Source of the DNA: Bacterioplanoides sp. SCSIO 12839
Lineage (GTDB): Bacteria > Pseudomonadota > Gammaproteobacteria > Pseudomonadales > Oceanobacteraceae
Assembly: GCF_024397975.1 (NCBI RefSeq)
Contig: NZ_CP073745.1
Coordinates: 956,501-1,020,500 of the forward strand
Reading direction: 5' to 3'
DNA length: 64,000 nucleotides
Below are positions 17,825-27,253 of the stretch, in pieces. The notes beneath the pieces are model-generated. The model was not told where the DNA came from. It made no database searches and saw nothing but the letters and a program-made list of their open reading frames with translations. Position 1 is the first letter of the stretch. Each line of letters begins with the position of its first letter. Position numbers and translations under genes: made by a program.

Positions 17825-18904
17825 ATGTTTTTCATTGCAGATTTATTTTCTTCGCTGAGCCAGCGCCGCATTCGTTCCTTGTGTATTCCTGTGTTGTTAC
17901 TGAGCGTGTTCAGTATGCCGTCGTGGTCGCAGGCACCACTGCCGGTTGAGGTGATGGAATCTCAGGTGGTGGAATATGCCCGCGACATTCATATCAGTGG
18001 TTTGCTGGAGAATAAATCAGAGCAGACGCTGGCTTTTAAAATCGCGGGTTTAGTTCGCAAAGTTGTCGTCGACGATGGTCAATGGGTGAAAAAAGGACAG
18101 GTATTAGCGTCGCTTGATCTGGAAGAGATTGATGCGCAGGTGGCCAAGGCCGAATCGGTATTGGGTAATGCTGAGCGTAATCTGGAACGTTTTAAATCGT
18201 TGCAGGGGTCTAATGCACTCTCCATTGATCGTTTGCAGCAGGCGGAAACTCAGGTCGATGTGGCACGTTCCGATTTAACCGTCGCCCGCTTTAACCAGCG
18301 CCATGCCGTTATTCGTGCGCCTTCTGCCGGTCGTATTTTAAAGCGCTTTATTGAGCCGAATGAGCTGGTATCGATTGGTAAGCCTGCATTTGTTTTTGCT
18401 TCCAGCAACACCGGCTGGGTATTACGGGCAGGCGTAACCGATCGCGATATTGTCCGCCTGGCGTTAAATGATAAAGCGACCGTCTGGTTTGATGCGTATC
18501 CGGGTGAGATCTTTGCTGCGCACATCAGTGAATTAGCAGGCCGTGCTGATGCCACGCAAACCTTTGAGGTGGAGCTGCGTTTGTCTGGCAATAATCAACA
18601 GGGAATTCAGCGCACACTGTTAGCCGGTTTTGTTGGTAAGGCGTCGATTATGCCGAGCGAACGAACTCAGGCATCTTTATTACCGGTTTCTGCGATGGTG
18701 AAAGGTGAAGCGGGTGGTGTGGATATTTATACCGTGGTAGATGGTGAGCCGGTCAGTCGTCATTTACCGCTGATTGGTCTGGATGGCGAATATTTAGTGG
18801 TTACCGGACTGGAAGCAGGGACTCAGGTGATTGTTGCTGGTGCGCCTTATGTTCAGCCTGGCCGCAAACTGAATATTCTGAATCAAGCCATTGCCAACCA
18901 ATAA
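17825..18904 (+). CDS. RND efflux periplasmic adaptor (membrane fusion protein)
   Basis: A 359-residue periplasmic adaptor that links an inner-membrane RND pump to an outer-membrane channel. A hydrophobic export signal lies at about residues 19-36. The lipoyl half-motifs (LAFKIAGLVRKVVVDDGQWVKKGQVLASLDLEEIDAQVAKAES and VIRAPSAGRILKRFIEPNELVSIG) flank a short helical hairpin, and a beta-barrel and membrane-proximal domain follow. It is 22 bp before the pump gene. No outer-membrane channel gene is next to it, so a shared TolC is likely. Confidence 0.93.
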   Translation: MFFIADLFSSLSQRRIRSLCIPVLLLSVFSMPSWSQAPLPVEVMESQVVEYARDIHISGLLENKSEQTLAFKIAGLVRKVVVDDGQWVKKGQVLASLDLEEIDAQVAKAESVLGNAERNLERFKSLQGSNALSIDRLQQAETQVDVARSDLTVARFNQRHAVIRAPSAGRILKRFIEPNELVSIGKPAFVFASSNTGWVLRAGVTDRDIVRLALNDKATVWFDAYPGEIFAAHISELAGRADATQTFEVELRLSGNNQQGIQRTLLAGFVGKASIMPSERTQASLLPVSAMVKGEAGGVDIYTVVDGEPVSRHLPLIGLDGEYLVVTGLEAGTQVIVAGAPYVQPGRKLNILNQAIANQ

Positions 18905-18926
18905 CGTCAGGAAGCGGAGATAAACC

Positions 18927-21900
18927 ATGCAGTTACCGGCGTTAGCTATTCGTAATCACCAGTTTACTCTGGTGATGTTTTTATTGTTGGTGTTGTTGGG
19001 GGGGGTGTCGTTTTTCACCATGCCTCGTTCTGAAGATCCACAATTCGATTTTTCGGCAGCCATTATTAAAGTCGTGAACCCGGGCACCACACCTCTGGAT
19101 ATGGAAAAGCTGGTGGTCGATCCGATTGAATCTGCCATTAATGAGTTGGATGACCTGAAAGATATTAAAACCAGTGTTGAAGATGGCCTGGCGGTTATTC
19201 GGGTGGAGTTTTTATACGGTACTGATCCCGAAGATAAATACGATGACGTCGTGTCGGCCGTTGCTCAGGTGCGGGATCAATTGCCAGACGGTATTGTCGA
19301 TTTAAGCATTAATAAAATTTCACCCTCAGATGTGAATACATTGCAGCTGGCATTGGTGTCTGAGATTGTCAGCTATAAAGAATTAAAACGTCACGCTGAA
19401 GCACTGGAGCAGCGACTTGAGCGAGTTTCTGGTGTTAAGCGGGTGGATGTTGATGCGCTGCCTAAATTAGAAGTTCAGATTCAGGTCAATCAGCAAACCG
19501 TTAATGGTATGGGCATCAGCCTGGATGAAATTCAGCGTGCGGTTGCAACGGCTGCGCAAAATTTACCGGGCGGTCATGCCAACGCCGGGCCACGACGCTT
19601 CACGGTTCGTACCAGTGGCGATTATGAATCACTGGATGCCATTGGTGAGACGGTCGTTCGTGCCCGTAGCCTCAATGCTGGCAACGACAGTACTGTTGGA
19701 CGTTTTATTTATTTGCGCGATATTGCAGAGATTTCGTTAACCGAAAGTTTGCCCAGTTACCGCGCCAAATTAAATGGCCGCCGGGCGGTGTTTATCTCGG
19801 TGGTGCAGCGTGAAGGCACACAAATTTTTGATGTGATGGCAGGTATTCAGGCGGCATTGGATCAGTATGTTGAAAAACGCCTGTCTGACAATATTGAAGT
19901 TCATACGGTCATGGATCAGAGCCAGAGCGTTAAAAAACAAATCAGTGGCTTTTTTGATAATTTAAATCAGGGGCTGATTCTGGTCGCTGTGCTGTCTGTG
20001 GTTGTGCTCGGTTTTAAACCGGCACTGGTCGTGGTGACGGCGATTCCTCTGTCGATTTTTATTGCCATTGGTTGGGTGGATTTAACCGGCTTTGGCCTGC
20101 AACAAATGTCGATTGTAGGGCTGGTGATTGCACTAGGGTTATTGGTCGATAACGCCATCGTGGTGGTGGAAAATGTAGCACGCCATTTACGCGATGGTGA
20201 CTCTCCGAAAGAAGCAGCAATTGCAGGCAGTTCTCAGGTGGCCTGGGCCGTTGCCAGTGGTACGTTAACCACGGTTTTATCGTTTTTCCCGATGTTATTA
20301 ATGCAAAACGGCTCTGGTACGTTTATGCGGGCGATGCCGGTTACTGTGGTATTAACATTGTTTGCTTCATTGTTAATTGCTTTAACGCTGACGCCACTCA
20401 TTGCCAGTCGTTTAGGTTCGGCAGCGAGCAAAACCACTAAAGCACAAGCCAAGCTGGAAACCATAGCTGCTGGCCCTTATAACCATTGGCTGAATCGTGC
20501 TCTCAGACATCCGGCCAAAGTGTTGGTTATTTCTTTTGCTTTATTATTTGGCAGTTTATCGCTATTCCCGTTTATTGGCGTGAGCCTGTTTCCGAAAGCT
20601 GAAAAACCAATGATTCTGGTGAATATTGATATGCCGGAAGGCACGGGTTTTGAACAAACTCAAATCATGGCTGACCGGGTTGAAGCCATTGTTTCTGAGC
20701 ATGAATTGGTCGTGGATATTGCTCAGAACGTTGGCCGTGGTAATCCACGTATGTATTACAACATTTTCCCGGCACGACAAACGGTGAATTATGCTCAGCT
20801 GTTTGTCACCTTAAAGCAGGGAGATTTGCCAACGGTTGAGCCTATGGTAGCAGCCTTGCGCAACGAGTTGGGTAATATTGCCGGTGCACAAATTATCGTA
20901 AAAGAACTGCTGCAAGGCCCTCCGGTTGAAGCCCCGGTGGCTATTCGTATTATTGGGGAAGACCTGGATAAAATTCAGGCGGTTTCAAGAGATATTGCCG
21001 ATATTATGGATCGAACGCCGGGCATTGTGGGTGTGGATAATCCAGTTGGCAAATTCAAAGTCGATTTAAAGGTGGATATTAATCGCGATAAAGCCGCCAT
21101 GCTGGGTATTCCGCTGAACAGTATCGACCGAACAATTCGTACCGCACTGGTGGGGTTACCAATGGGTGTATACCGTGATGATGACGGTGAAGAATACGAC
21201 CTGGTATTACGCCTATCCGAATACCCACGCCCTGAATTAGCGACCTTTGATGATATTCAGATCGCCACGGCCACAGGCCAGCTGGTGCCATTGCGACAAG
21301 TTGCTGAAGTGAAGCCTGAAACCAGTATTGCTCGCTTCCAACATTACGATACTGAACGTATGGCTCGTATCACGGCGGATGTGTTGCCCGGTTTCACAAC
21401 TGAGGTGGTCACTAATAAGGTGATTGAGCAATTGGATCAATACGCCTGGCCGGATGGCGTACGGTATGCCGTGGGCGGTGAACAGGCAAACCGTAAAGAA
21501 GCATTTGGTGGTATGGCAAAAGCGCTGATTCTGGCCGTGTTTGGTATCTTCGCGGTATTGGTGTTGCAGTTCCGCTCATTTATTCAGCCACTGATTGTTT
21601 TTGCTGCCATTCCGTTTGCGTTAATTGGTGCATTTTTAGCGCTGTTCCTAACCGGCTATACCTTCAGTTTTACCGCCTTTATTGGTTTAACGTCGCTGGT
21701 GGGAATTGTAGTAAATAACTCGATTATTCTGGTCGATTATGCAAACCAGATGCGCCGCGAAGGCATGGAGCAATTAGAAGCGATTGCCGCCTCTGCCCGT
21801 ACGCGGTTTGTACCGATTGTATTAACGACATTAACGACAATTGGTGGTTTATTACCGCTGACATTATCCGGTTCCAGTATGTGGTCACCGATGGGCTGGG

Positions 21901-21995
21901 CCATTATTGGTGGCTTACTGGTATCAACTTTACTGACTCTGATTGTGGTGCCGGTGCTGTACCGTTATCTGGGGAAAATGCCTGACCAGGACTAA
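18927..21995 (+). CDS. RND-family efflux pump, inner-membrane permease
   Basis: A 1022-residue proton-driven exporter with two repeats of six membrane helices and two large periplasmic loops. The first helix is near residues 12-32. The transmembrane-4 proton-relay region reads GLVIALGLLVDNAIVVVENV. Sequence type is the multidrug (HAE-1-like) class rather than the metal-exporting class. Length is near the AcrB norm, slightly short. It forms a two-gene operon with the adaptor, under the divergent TetR. Substrates cannot be read from sequence. Confidence 0.95.
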   Translation: MQLPALAIRNHQFTLVMFLLLVLLGGVSFFTMPRSEDPQFDFSAAIIKVVNPGTTPLDMEKLVVDPIESAINELDDLKDIKTSVEDGLAVIRVEFLYGTDPEDKYDDVVSAVAQVRDQLPDGIVDLSINKISPSDVNTLQLALVSEIVSYKELKRHAEALEQRLERVSGVKRVDVDALPKLEVQIQVNQQTVNGMGISLDEIQRAVATAAQNLPGGHANAGPRRFTVRTSGDYESLDAIGETVVRARSLNAGNDSTVGRFIYLRDIAEISLTESLPSYRAKLNGRRAVFISVVQREGTQIFDVMAGIQAALDQYVEKRLSDNIEVHTVMDQSQSVKKQISGFFDNLNQGLILVAVLSVVVLGFKPALVVVTAIPLSIFIAIGWVDLTGFGLQQMSIVGLVIALGLLVDNAIVVVENVARHLRDGDSPKEAAIAGSSQVAWAVASGTLTTVLSFFPMLLMQNGSGTFMRAMPVTVVLTLFASLLIALTLTPLIASRLGSAASKTTKAQAKLETIAAGPYNHWLNRALRHPAKVLVISFALLFGSLSLFPFIGVSLFPKAEKPMILVNIDMPEGTGFEQTQIMADRVEAIVSEHELVVDIAQNVGRGNPRMYYNIFPARQTVNYAQLFVTLKQGDLPTVEPMVAALRNELGNIAGAQIIVKELLQGPPVEAPVAIRIIGEDLDKIQAVSRDIADIMDRTPGIVGVDNPVGKFKVDLKVDINRDKAAMLGIPLNSIDRTIRTALVGLPMGVYRDDDGEEYDLVLRLSEYPRPELATFDDIQIATATGQLVPLRQVAEVKPETSIARFQHYDTERMARITADVLPGFTTEVVTNKVIEQLDQYAWPDGVRYAVGGEQANRKEAFGGMAKALILAVFGIFAVLVLQFRSFIQPLIVFAAIPFALIGAFLALFLTGYTFSFTAFIGLTSLVGIVVNNSIILVDYANQMRREGMEQLEAIAASARTRFVPIVLTTLTTIGGLLPLTLSGSSMWSPMGWAIIGGLLVSTLLTLIVVPVLYRYLGKMPDQD

Positions 21996-22007
21996 CGAGG
22001 TTTGGAG

Positions 22008-22135
22008 TTAAGTGACTTTGGATCTAAGTGACTTTGGATCTAAGTGACTTGGGATCTAAGTGACTTGGGATCTAAGTGACTTGGGATCTAAGTGACTTGG
22101 GATCTAAGTTACCTTGGAGCTAAGTCATTTTAGAA
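22008..22135 (+). repeat. 16-bp tandem repeat array
   Basis: About eight head-to-tail copies of a 16-bp unit, CTAAGTGACTTGGGAT. Copies at 22040-22103 are identical, the two before them differ at one or two bases, and the last two are degenerate. Each junction contains GATC, giving six GATC sites at exact 16-bp spacing (22021, 22037, 22053, 22069, 22085, 22101). The array lies between the pump stop and the LuxR-type gene start. Confidence 0.95.
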
Positions 22136-22197
22136 TCAGGGACTTTGGCCTTAACAGAATTATTCAGGCATGCTGTAAGGCCATTTAACTTCAGTAT

Positions 22198-23241
22198 GTG
22201 AATCAACGGATGAACGGCACAAATACGACCTTATCGAATGCCTCTGAAGCCTGTGCTACGGATCAGGAGTTGGTTGCGTATTTGTTAGAGGTTGATGCGG
22301 CTGATTTTTGGCAAAAATTTGCCGAGAAGTTAGTTGTTTTATGGTCGTTGGATTACTGTGCCGTATTTCGCTTCTGGCCAGCAGAATCGTCAGTGCTGGG
22401 GTATTCTGCTACTGACGGTTTTCAATGCCGCCAACCGGATTACCCCAGTACGTTATCTGAAGTCATTCAGCCTTGTGTTGATCGGGGTGATTTAACCATT
22501 CATATTGCTGGGGCGCATTGCCAGGTTGTTGCGGTTGATCAGTACTGCACTGTGGCTCTGGTTCTGAAGGATTGCGATGAAATCCGCTTAAATAATCTGA
22601 TGCCTTATGTGGTGAGTGCCGTTCAGTTAGAGCACAGATTGCAGGCCGCGAAAAATTCCAGTGAACTTGATCGTATGCGTATTCAGGCTGTTTTTAATCA
22701 GTTTCGGATACCGGTAGCAAGTTTGGATGAGTCTGGAAAGCTGATTGTGCAGAACGATAAAATGCGTCGTTTAACAGAGTCTGGTGTATTAAATCCTGAA
22801 AGTTTAATGCCTGCTAATATTCCATCTTTAGTGCACGGTACGGTCAAAGCTTTCGCAAATAATACTGCTCTGAAAAAGCAGGCTACTGTTGAAAATGACC
22901 TTGCAGCCATATATCAATTTGACATGGTGCTTACTGATGGCAGTCAGGCGAAGATGGTGCTGCAACAGGATGAACAGGGGGAATGGCTTCTCTACTTGCT
23001 TAGTTCAAAATTACTGGATGCTATGAGTGAAGATAAGCTTTGTGACTTGTTCGGGCTGACTCAGCGGGAAGCACGCTGCGCTTATCTGTTTGTTTGTGGT
23101 AAGTCGGTAACTGAAATTGCTGAGTCTGAAGGGCGTAGTGTGCATACGGTACGTGAGCAGTTGCGCTCCTGCTACAACAAGACCAACAGTAAAACCCAGT
23201 TGCAATTCATCAGTTTGATGGCCAGCTTGCCGGGTTGTTAG
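22198..23241 (+). CDS. LuxR-type transcriptional regulator
   Basis: A 347-residue protein. The C-terminal about 60 residues form a LuxR/FixJ helix-turn-helix (LFGLTQREARCAYLFVCGKSVTEIAESEGRSVHTVREQLRSCYNKTNSKTQLQFISLM). The N-terminal part looks like a GAF/PAS sensory region with no recognised ligand residues. A GTG start at 22198 is used; an in-frame ATG at 22210 is an equal choice. It converges with a similar regulator 20 bp downstream; both end in (S/R)LPG-type tails, suggesting distant paralogues. The 16-bp tandem array lies 60-190 bp upstream. Confidence 0.85.
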   Translation: MNQRMNGTNTTLSNASEACATDQELVAYLLEVDAADFWQKFAEKLVVLWSLDYCAVFRFWPAESSVLGYSATDGFQCRQPDYPSTLSEVIQPCVDRGDLTIHIAGAHCQVVAVDQYCTVALVLKDCDEIRLNNLMPYVVSAVQLEHRLQAAKNSSELDRMRIQAVFNQFRIPVASLDESGKLIVQNDKMRRLTESGVLNPESLMPANIPSLVHGTVKAFANNTALKKQATVENDLAAIYQFDMVLTDGSQAKMVLQQDEQGEWLLYLLSSKLLDAMSEDKLCDLFGLTQREARCAYLFVCGKSVTEIAESEGRSVHTVREQLRSCYNKTNSKTQLQFISLMASLPGC

Positions 23242-23261
23242 CCTGAAAAACAGTTTTGGCT

Positions 23262-24437
23262 TTAGCCGGGTAACGCACGCACTAAGCTCACTAACTCTAC
23301 CTGGCCACGAACTCCACTCTTACGATAACAGCTGGTAAGCTGCTCTGTGACGGTTTCAACCGATTTCTCCAGTGTTTGTGCAATGTGTTTTACCGCCATT
23401 CCTTTTGCAAGCAACTGGCAACAGCGAGCTTCACTATTGGTAAAGTTAAACAGCTTATTCAATTTAAGTGGATCAATTTCATATTGGTTGTTTAAATCAA
23501 TGGCATAAACAATGGCACCAATAAAGGTTTGTTGCTGCTCTTCATTGTGCTCTGTTAATGCCTGTGCCTGAAGGTTGAACTGAGTATCACCTTTCTTAAA
23601 AATAACATCCTGAGGTGTATAAACCAGGCTGGTGCCTTTGGCCTGACAGATACTTTCTGTGATATTTACATATATATCGCGGGTCACTTCGCTACTGCCA
23701 AAACAGACCTGGCGATTTGCGCCCAGAGAAAACCTATCCTGATCAAAAAAGTGCGTTCGCATCTGCTCATTAATCATCACCGCTTCACCAAACTCATTAA
23801 ACAGCGCGGCAGCAAACGGAAGCTGATTAACCGCTTGCTGTAATCGGTCGGAGTCTTTGGTGCAATCGGCAATCATTAAACGCAAATCCAGTGCTTTTTT
23901 GATTAATGGTGCTAAGGCGTCAAGGCGTTCAATTTCTTCTGTTGTGTAGTGCCCAACGCTATGTGATCGTGTGTGATTAATTGCAAGGATGCATTGATCT
24001 TCACGTATAAACGCACAAGCAGAGCCTGCCAGTATGTCCTGAGGGTCACACCAACCTTTAAAAAACTTAGAGTTTTCAATCTCATTGATTGGGCTGTGTA
24101 AGCTGGTGGAATAAAAGGTTTGCACTGGCCATTGATGAAGGGCGGCCTGCAATGGATCGAGGTGAATATATTCCTCGACATACAGTTGATAAAAATGCTC
24201 ATTCGGTGGCGATCCGGCCCATTCCTGAAAGCGTATGTCCATCGTTGTTGGGTTGTAAGCGTATAAATGGCAAGAGCGTAATTGAAAGTGATCAGCAAAT
24301 GTCGTCAGGAAAGTATCCCAGCCATTGATTTGATGATTGGCTTCAAAAAGTAACTGAACCAGATGTTGGTCTTGTGGTGCGATGTTCTTTATTGGCGCTT
24401 CTGCCTGCACTTCCTGGCTAACTGGACGACGTGACAT
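23262..24437 (-). CDS. LuxR-type transcriptional regulator
   Basis: A 391-residue regulator with a C-terminal LuxR helix-turn-helix (LFNFTNSEARCCQLLAKGMAVKHIAQTLEKSVETVTEQLTSCYRKSGVRGQVELVSLVRALPG). The N-terminal 200 residues resemble an autoinducer/GAF-like sensory fold (LRSCHLYAYNPTTMDIRFQEWAG), and a PAS-like linker follows near LPFAAALFNEFGEAVMINEQM. It is convergent with the preceding regulator. No quorum-signal synthase gene is nearby, so the signal is unknown. Confidence 0.85.
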   Translation of the reverse strand: MSRRPVSQEVQAEAPIKNIAPQDQHLVQLLFEANHQINGWDTFLTTFADHFQLRSCHLYAYNPTTMDIRFQEWAGSPPNEHFYQLYVEEYIHLDPLQAALHQWPVQTFYSTSLHSPINEIENSKFFKGWCDPQDILAGSACAFIREDQCILAINHTRSHSVGHYTTEEIERLDALAPLIKKALDLRLMIADCTKDSDRLQQAVNQLPFAAALFNEFGEAVMINEQMRTHFFDQDRFSLGANRQVCFGSSEVTRDIYVNITESICQAKGTSLVYTPQDVIFKKGDTQFNLQAQALTEHNEEQQQTFIGAIVYAIDLNNQYEIDPLKLNKLFNFTNSEARCCQLLAKGMAVKHIAQTLEKSVETVTEQLTSCYRKSGVRGQVELVSLVRALPG

Positions 24438-24580
24438 CGTTTTCAGGGTTCCTGTTTATCGTTATCTGGCCTATTTTATTGCCATAATTTTTAGTCAGTG
24501 TATACCCCGGTTTTTTGGGGTAGCCGCATCGATGTGTGAAATTTAGCATGGCGTGATTCTATAATCTGTAGGGAAATAGC

Positions 24581-25732
24581 ATGTTACGTAATACGTTTGC
24601 TCTGATGTTGGTGCTGATGTTAACTGCCTGTGGTGCGGAGTCAGACAGTGGTCCGGATTCTGGAGCTGATACTGGCTCAGGTGAGGGTGATAGTAACCAA
24701 GATGGTTTACAACAAGCTGATTTCACTAGCTCACCGAATTATTTTCAACTTTCGTTAACCAGAAACCAGACGGCCAGCAGTGGTTTTAAAGTGAACCGGC
24801 GAGGCTCTGCTTCACAATCAACTAATGCTTATGATCAAAGCGGCACTTCATTCAAAACAAATATCGAGATCATTACGGTTGACCCAGACAATAACCTGGT
24901 TTCAGGTTCTTCATACGTCAGCTTGAGCAAGTGTTGCAAAGATCCAGCTGATCGCAAAGAGAGTGATATTGGGGTGGTTACGCGCTTATCCGTCGAGGTG
25001 AAACTGGATAAAGACAATAGTCCGGAAGTTTTAGGCAATGGCACCGTACTTAATCAGGATAATGCCAGTTTTTATTTATCCTTTTCGCAAATAGAAGGTG
25101 AGTATCGACGCTTGCATTATATTGATGATAGGCATTATGAGTCGTTGCCCGAATCATTCAGTCAGCCGGTTTTAATTGATGAGAGATGGTATGACTCACC
25201 TGAAGAGCTCTTTAATTTTGTTATTTACAATAAAGAATATTCGACGTCATCCAGCTTTGATCAGGGTGGTTTAGAGTTGCTGGATATTGAGCTCAAAGTT
25301 AATGGTGCCATCCAGTCTGAAAGCAGCTCGAGAGAAGACGAGGCTGAAATTGCACTGGATGCCAGCTTTATGATCAACGGGGAACGTTATGAGCTTTCTT
25401 CTCTGACCCGATATACCGATGGTCACGAAAAGTATTATTCAAATATTTTAGGAAGTGGCTACACCGAAGTGGCTCAGGTGAAGGTTGATGCTAATGGTGC
25501 AACAGTTATTCAGAATAGCGATAACTATGATAGTGGCTCTGGCAGTGATGGCAATAGCGACTCCATTGATTGTGACAGTGCCTGGTCAGGTCCGAACGAT
25601 ATTCAGGCCAGTAGCTTTTGTTCAGCGGCTTGTTTATACGCCGGCCAGAATAACCAGCAAGGTGTTTCTCTGTCTTGCCAGCAGTTGGATAGCGCGTTTG
25701 GTTTAAGGTCGAGTTGCAGTGTTTGTAATTAG
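24581..25732 (+). CDS. Putative lipoprotein, function unknown
   Basis: A 383-residue secreted protein. The signal peptide MLRNTFALMLVLMLTAC ends in a lipobox (LTAC) with the lipidated Cys at residue 17. A Ser/Gly/Asp-rich linker of about 35 residues follows. The body is acidic and predicted to be beta-rich. The C-terminal 45 residues hold six cysteines (DSAW, SSFCSAACLYAGQNNQ, LSCQQ, SSCSVC), probably forming disulfide bonds in the periplasm or outside the cell. No known family is recognised. Confidence 0.7.
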   Translation: MLRNTFALMLVLMLTACGAESDSGPDSGADTGSGEGDSNQDGLQQADFTSSPNYFQLSLTRNQTASSGFKVNRRGSASQSTNAYDQSGTSFKTNIEIITVDPDNNLVSGSSYVSLSKCCKDPADRKESDIGVVTRLSVEVKLDKDNSPEVLGNGTVLNQDNASFYLSFSQIEGEYRRLHYIDDRHYESLPESFSQPVLIDERWYDSPEELFNFVIYNKEYSTSSSFDQGGLELLDIELKVNGAIQSESSSREDEAEIALDASFMINGERYELSSLTRYTDGHEKYYSNILGSGYTEVAQVKVDANGATVIQNSDNYDSGSGSDGNSDSIDCDSAWSGPNDIQASSFCSAACLYAGQNNQQGVSLSCQQLDSAFGLRSSCSVCN

Positions 25733-25745
25733 TCTCTCTGGAATA

Positions 25746-26507
25746 TTATTTCTGATAACTATCCAGATCCAGGGTTGGAGAAAAGATAAAGGGTTGAGGT
25801 AGCTCATTGGGTGTTGGCGGAAAAGGATTTGCGGCCAACACCGCTTTTTTTACCCAGTCGTCAGTGACCGGATTGCCGGAGCTTCCAATAATCTCAACCT
25901 GTGTGGCAATTTGCCGATACTGAATCGTTAACCGTAGGCGGACTTTACCGCTCATCTCTGCCGGAGCAATTAACCGACGGTTTAAGTGTTCCAATAATCG
26001 CTGAACATAATCACGCTCGACCGGATCACTGATTTGCTGAGTCTGAGCTTTGTGTTTCTCTTCGGTTTTTTCAATCGCACTTTGGTTTTCACTTTCCTTC
26101 GATGTGGGTTGTGGCCGCTCAATCGGTGTCATCTGCTCAGGTGAGCGGATTTTTTTCTCACTATCAGTTGCCGTCACTACCTCTGTTGGAGGTTGGAGAG
26201 GGGGGACTTCCCGTTGTTCTGGTGTTTCAGGCTCGGCTGCTGCCTGTTCCGGTTGTGGCGCCGGTTGAGGAATGTCTTCGGGTGGTTGAGTCGAGTCTTC
26301 CGTACTGATGCTGGTCGCTTTTTGCTCTTGTTGCTCGGTTTGATTTTTTTTATCGGGAGACTGCAGTGGTTGCGTCATCAGCTGTGCCTGAAGGACTCTG
26401 GCCGTCTGTGCTGGCTCTTCCGCGCGTTGATAAAATACCACGGCACCATGAACCAGCAGTGAAAGCATCAATGCCAGAATAAATGTGTGATTAGCCTGAA
26501 GTGCCAT
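25746..26507 (-). CDS. TonB-like energy-transducer protein
   Basis: A 253-residue protein with the TonB layout: one N-terminal membrane anchor (HTFILALMLSLLVHGAVVFY, residues 7-26), a long Pro/Glu/Gln/Lys-rich periplasmic spacer (about 40-160), and a C-terminal TonB-like domain (YVQRLLEHLNRRLIAPAEMSGKVRLRLTIQYRQIATQVEIIGSSGNPVTDDWVKKAVLAANPFPP). No exbB/exbD genes are adjacent, so it may use a complex encoded elsewhere or be one of the lone TonB-domain proteins involved in the cell envelope. Confidence 0.82.
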   Translation of the reverse strand: MALQANHTFILALMLSLLVHGAVVFYQRAEEPAQTARVLQAQLMTQPLQSPDKKNQTEQQEQKATSISTEDSTQPPEDIPQPAPQPEQAAAEPETPEQREVPPLQPPTEVVTATDSEKKIRSPEQMTPIERPQPTSKESENQSAIEKTEEKHKAQTQQISDPVERDYVQRLLEHLNRRLIAPAEMSGKVRLRLTIQYRQIATQVEIIGSSGNPVTDDWVKKAVLAANPFPPTPNELPQPFIFSPTLDLDSYQK

Positions 26508-26583
26508 GTATGATATCAGCTCCGATTTAGCAGATTGCGATCACAACGTATTGAACCAGAAAAATCAATAAAGGAGTTTTAAG

Positions 26584-27186
26584 ATGAGCGTATTAGTAGG
26601 TAAGCAAGCCCCTGATTTCACTGTACCAGCGGTACTGGGCGATGGCAGCATTGTTGATGAGTTTTCTTTGTCTGAAACCATCAAAGGCAAATATGCCGTT
26701 GTATTCTTCTACCCACTGGATTTCACCTTTGTATGTCCGTCTGAGCTGATCGCTCTGGACCACCGTATGGACAAATTCAAAGAGCTGGGTGTTGAAGTGA
26801 TCGCTGTATCGATTGACTCTCACTTCACTCACAACGCATGGCGTAACACTGACATCAATGCCGGTGGTATTGGTCAGGTTAAGTACACTATGGCTGCAGA
26901 CATTGATCACGGTATCTGTAAAGCCTACGACGTTGAGACTGCTGGTGGTGTTGCTCTGCGTGGTGCTTTCCTGATCGACAAAGAAGGTCTGGTACGTGCT
27001 CAGAACATCAACGACCTGCCACTGGGCCGTAATATCGATGAGCTGGTACGTCTGGTTGAAGCACTGCAATTCCACGAAGAGCACGGTGAAGTTTGCCCAG
27101 CTGGCTGGAATAAAGGCGACAAAGGCATGAATGCTTCTCCGGAAGGCGTTGCTGAGTACCTGTCTGCTGAGTCTGACAAGCTGTAA
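26584..27186 (+). CDS. Typical 2-Cys peroxiredoxin
   Basis: A 200-residue AhpC/Prx1-class thiol peroxidase that reduces hydrogen peroxide and organic peroxides. The peroxidatic Cys51 lies in FYPLDFTFVCPSE and the resolving Cys171 in EVCPAGWNKG. The C-terminal segment EYLSAESDKL is present. The sequence is closer to eukaryotic-type Prx than to E. coli AhpC. There is a strong AAGGAG site, and codon use is unusually regular, suggesting high expression. No ahpF is adjacent, so thioredoxin is the likely reductant. Confidence 0.95.
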   Translation: MSVLVGKQAPDFTVPAVLGDGSIVDEFSLSETIKGKYAVVFFYPLDFTFVCPSELIALDHRMDKFKELGVEVIAVSIDSHFTHNAWRNTDINAGGIGQVKYTMAADIDHGICKAYDVETAGGVALRGAFLIDKEGLVRAQNINDLPLGRNIDELVRLVEALQFHEEHGEVCPAGWNKGDKGMNASPEGVAEYLSAESDKL

Positions 27187-27201
27187 GCGTTTTCAGATGC
27201 T

Positions 27202-27229
27202 AAAAAAACCCGCAAGTGCGGGTTTTTTT
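27202..27229. terminator. Intrinsic terminator after the peroxiredoxin gene
   Basis: The stem AACCCGCA/TGCGGGTT with an A-run on the left and a T-run on the right works in both directions. It serves the peroxiredoxin gene and the convergent cyclic-nucleotide/rhodanese gene. Confidence 0.9.
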
Positions 27230-27253
27230 ATGCCTGTTTTTCAGCGTTGAAGA

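Noticed and set aside
22008-22135. CRISPR array
   Set aside because: The units are 16 bp and directly adjacent with no unique spacers, and no cas genes are in the window.
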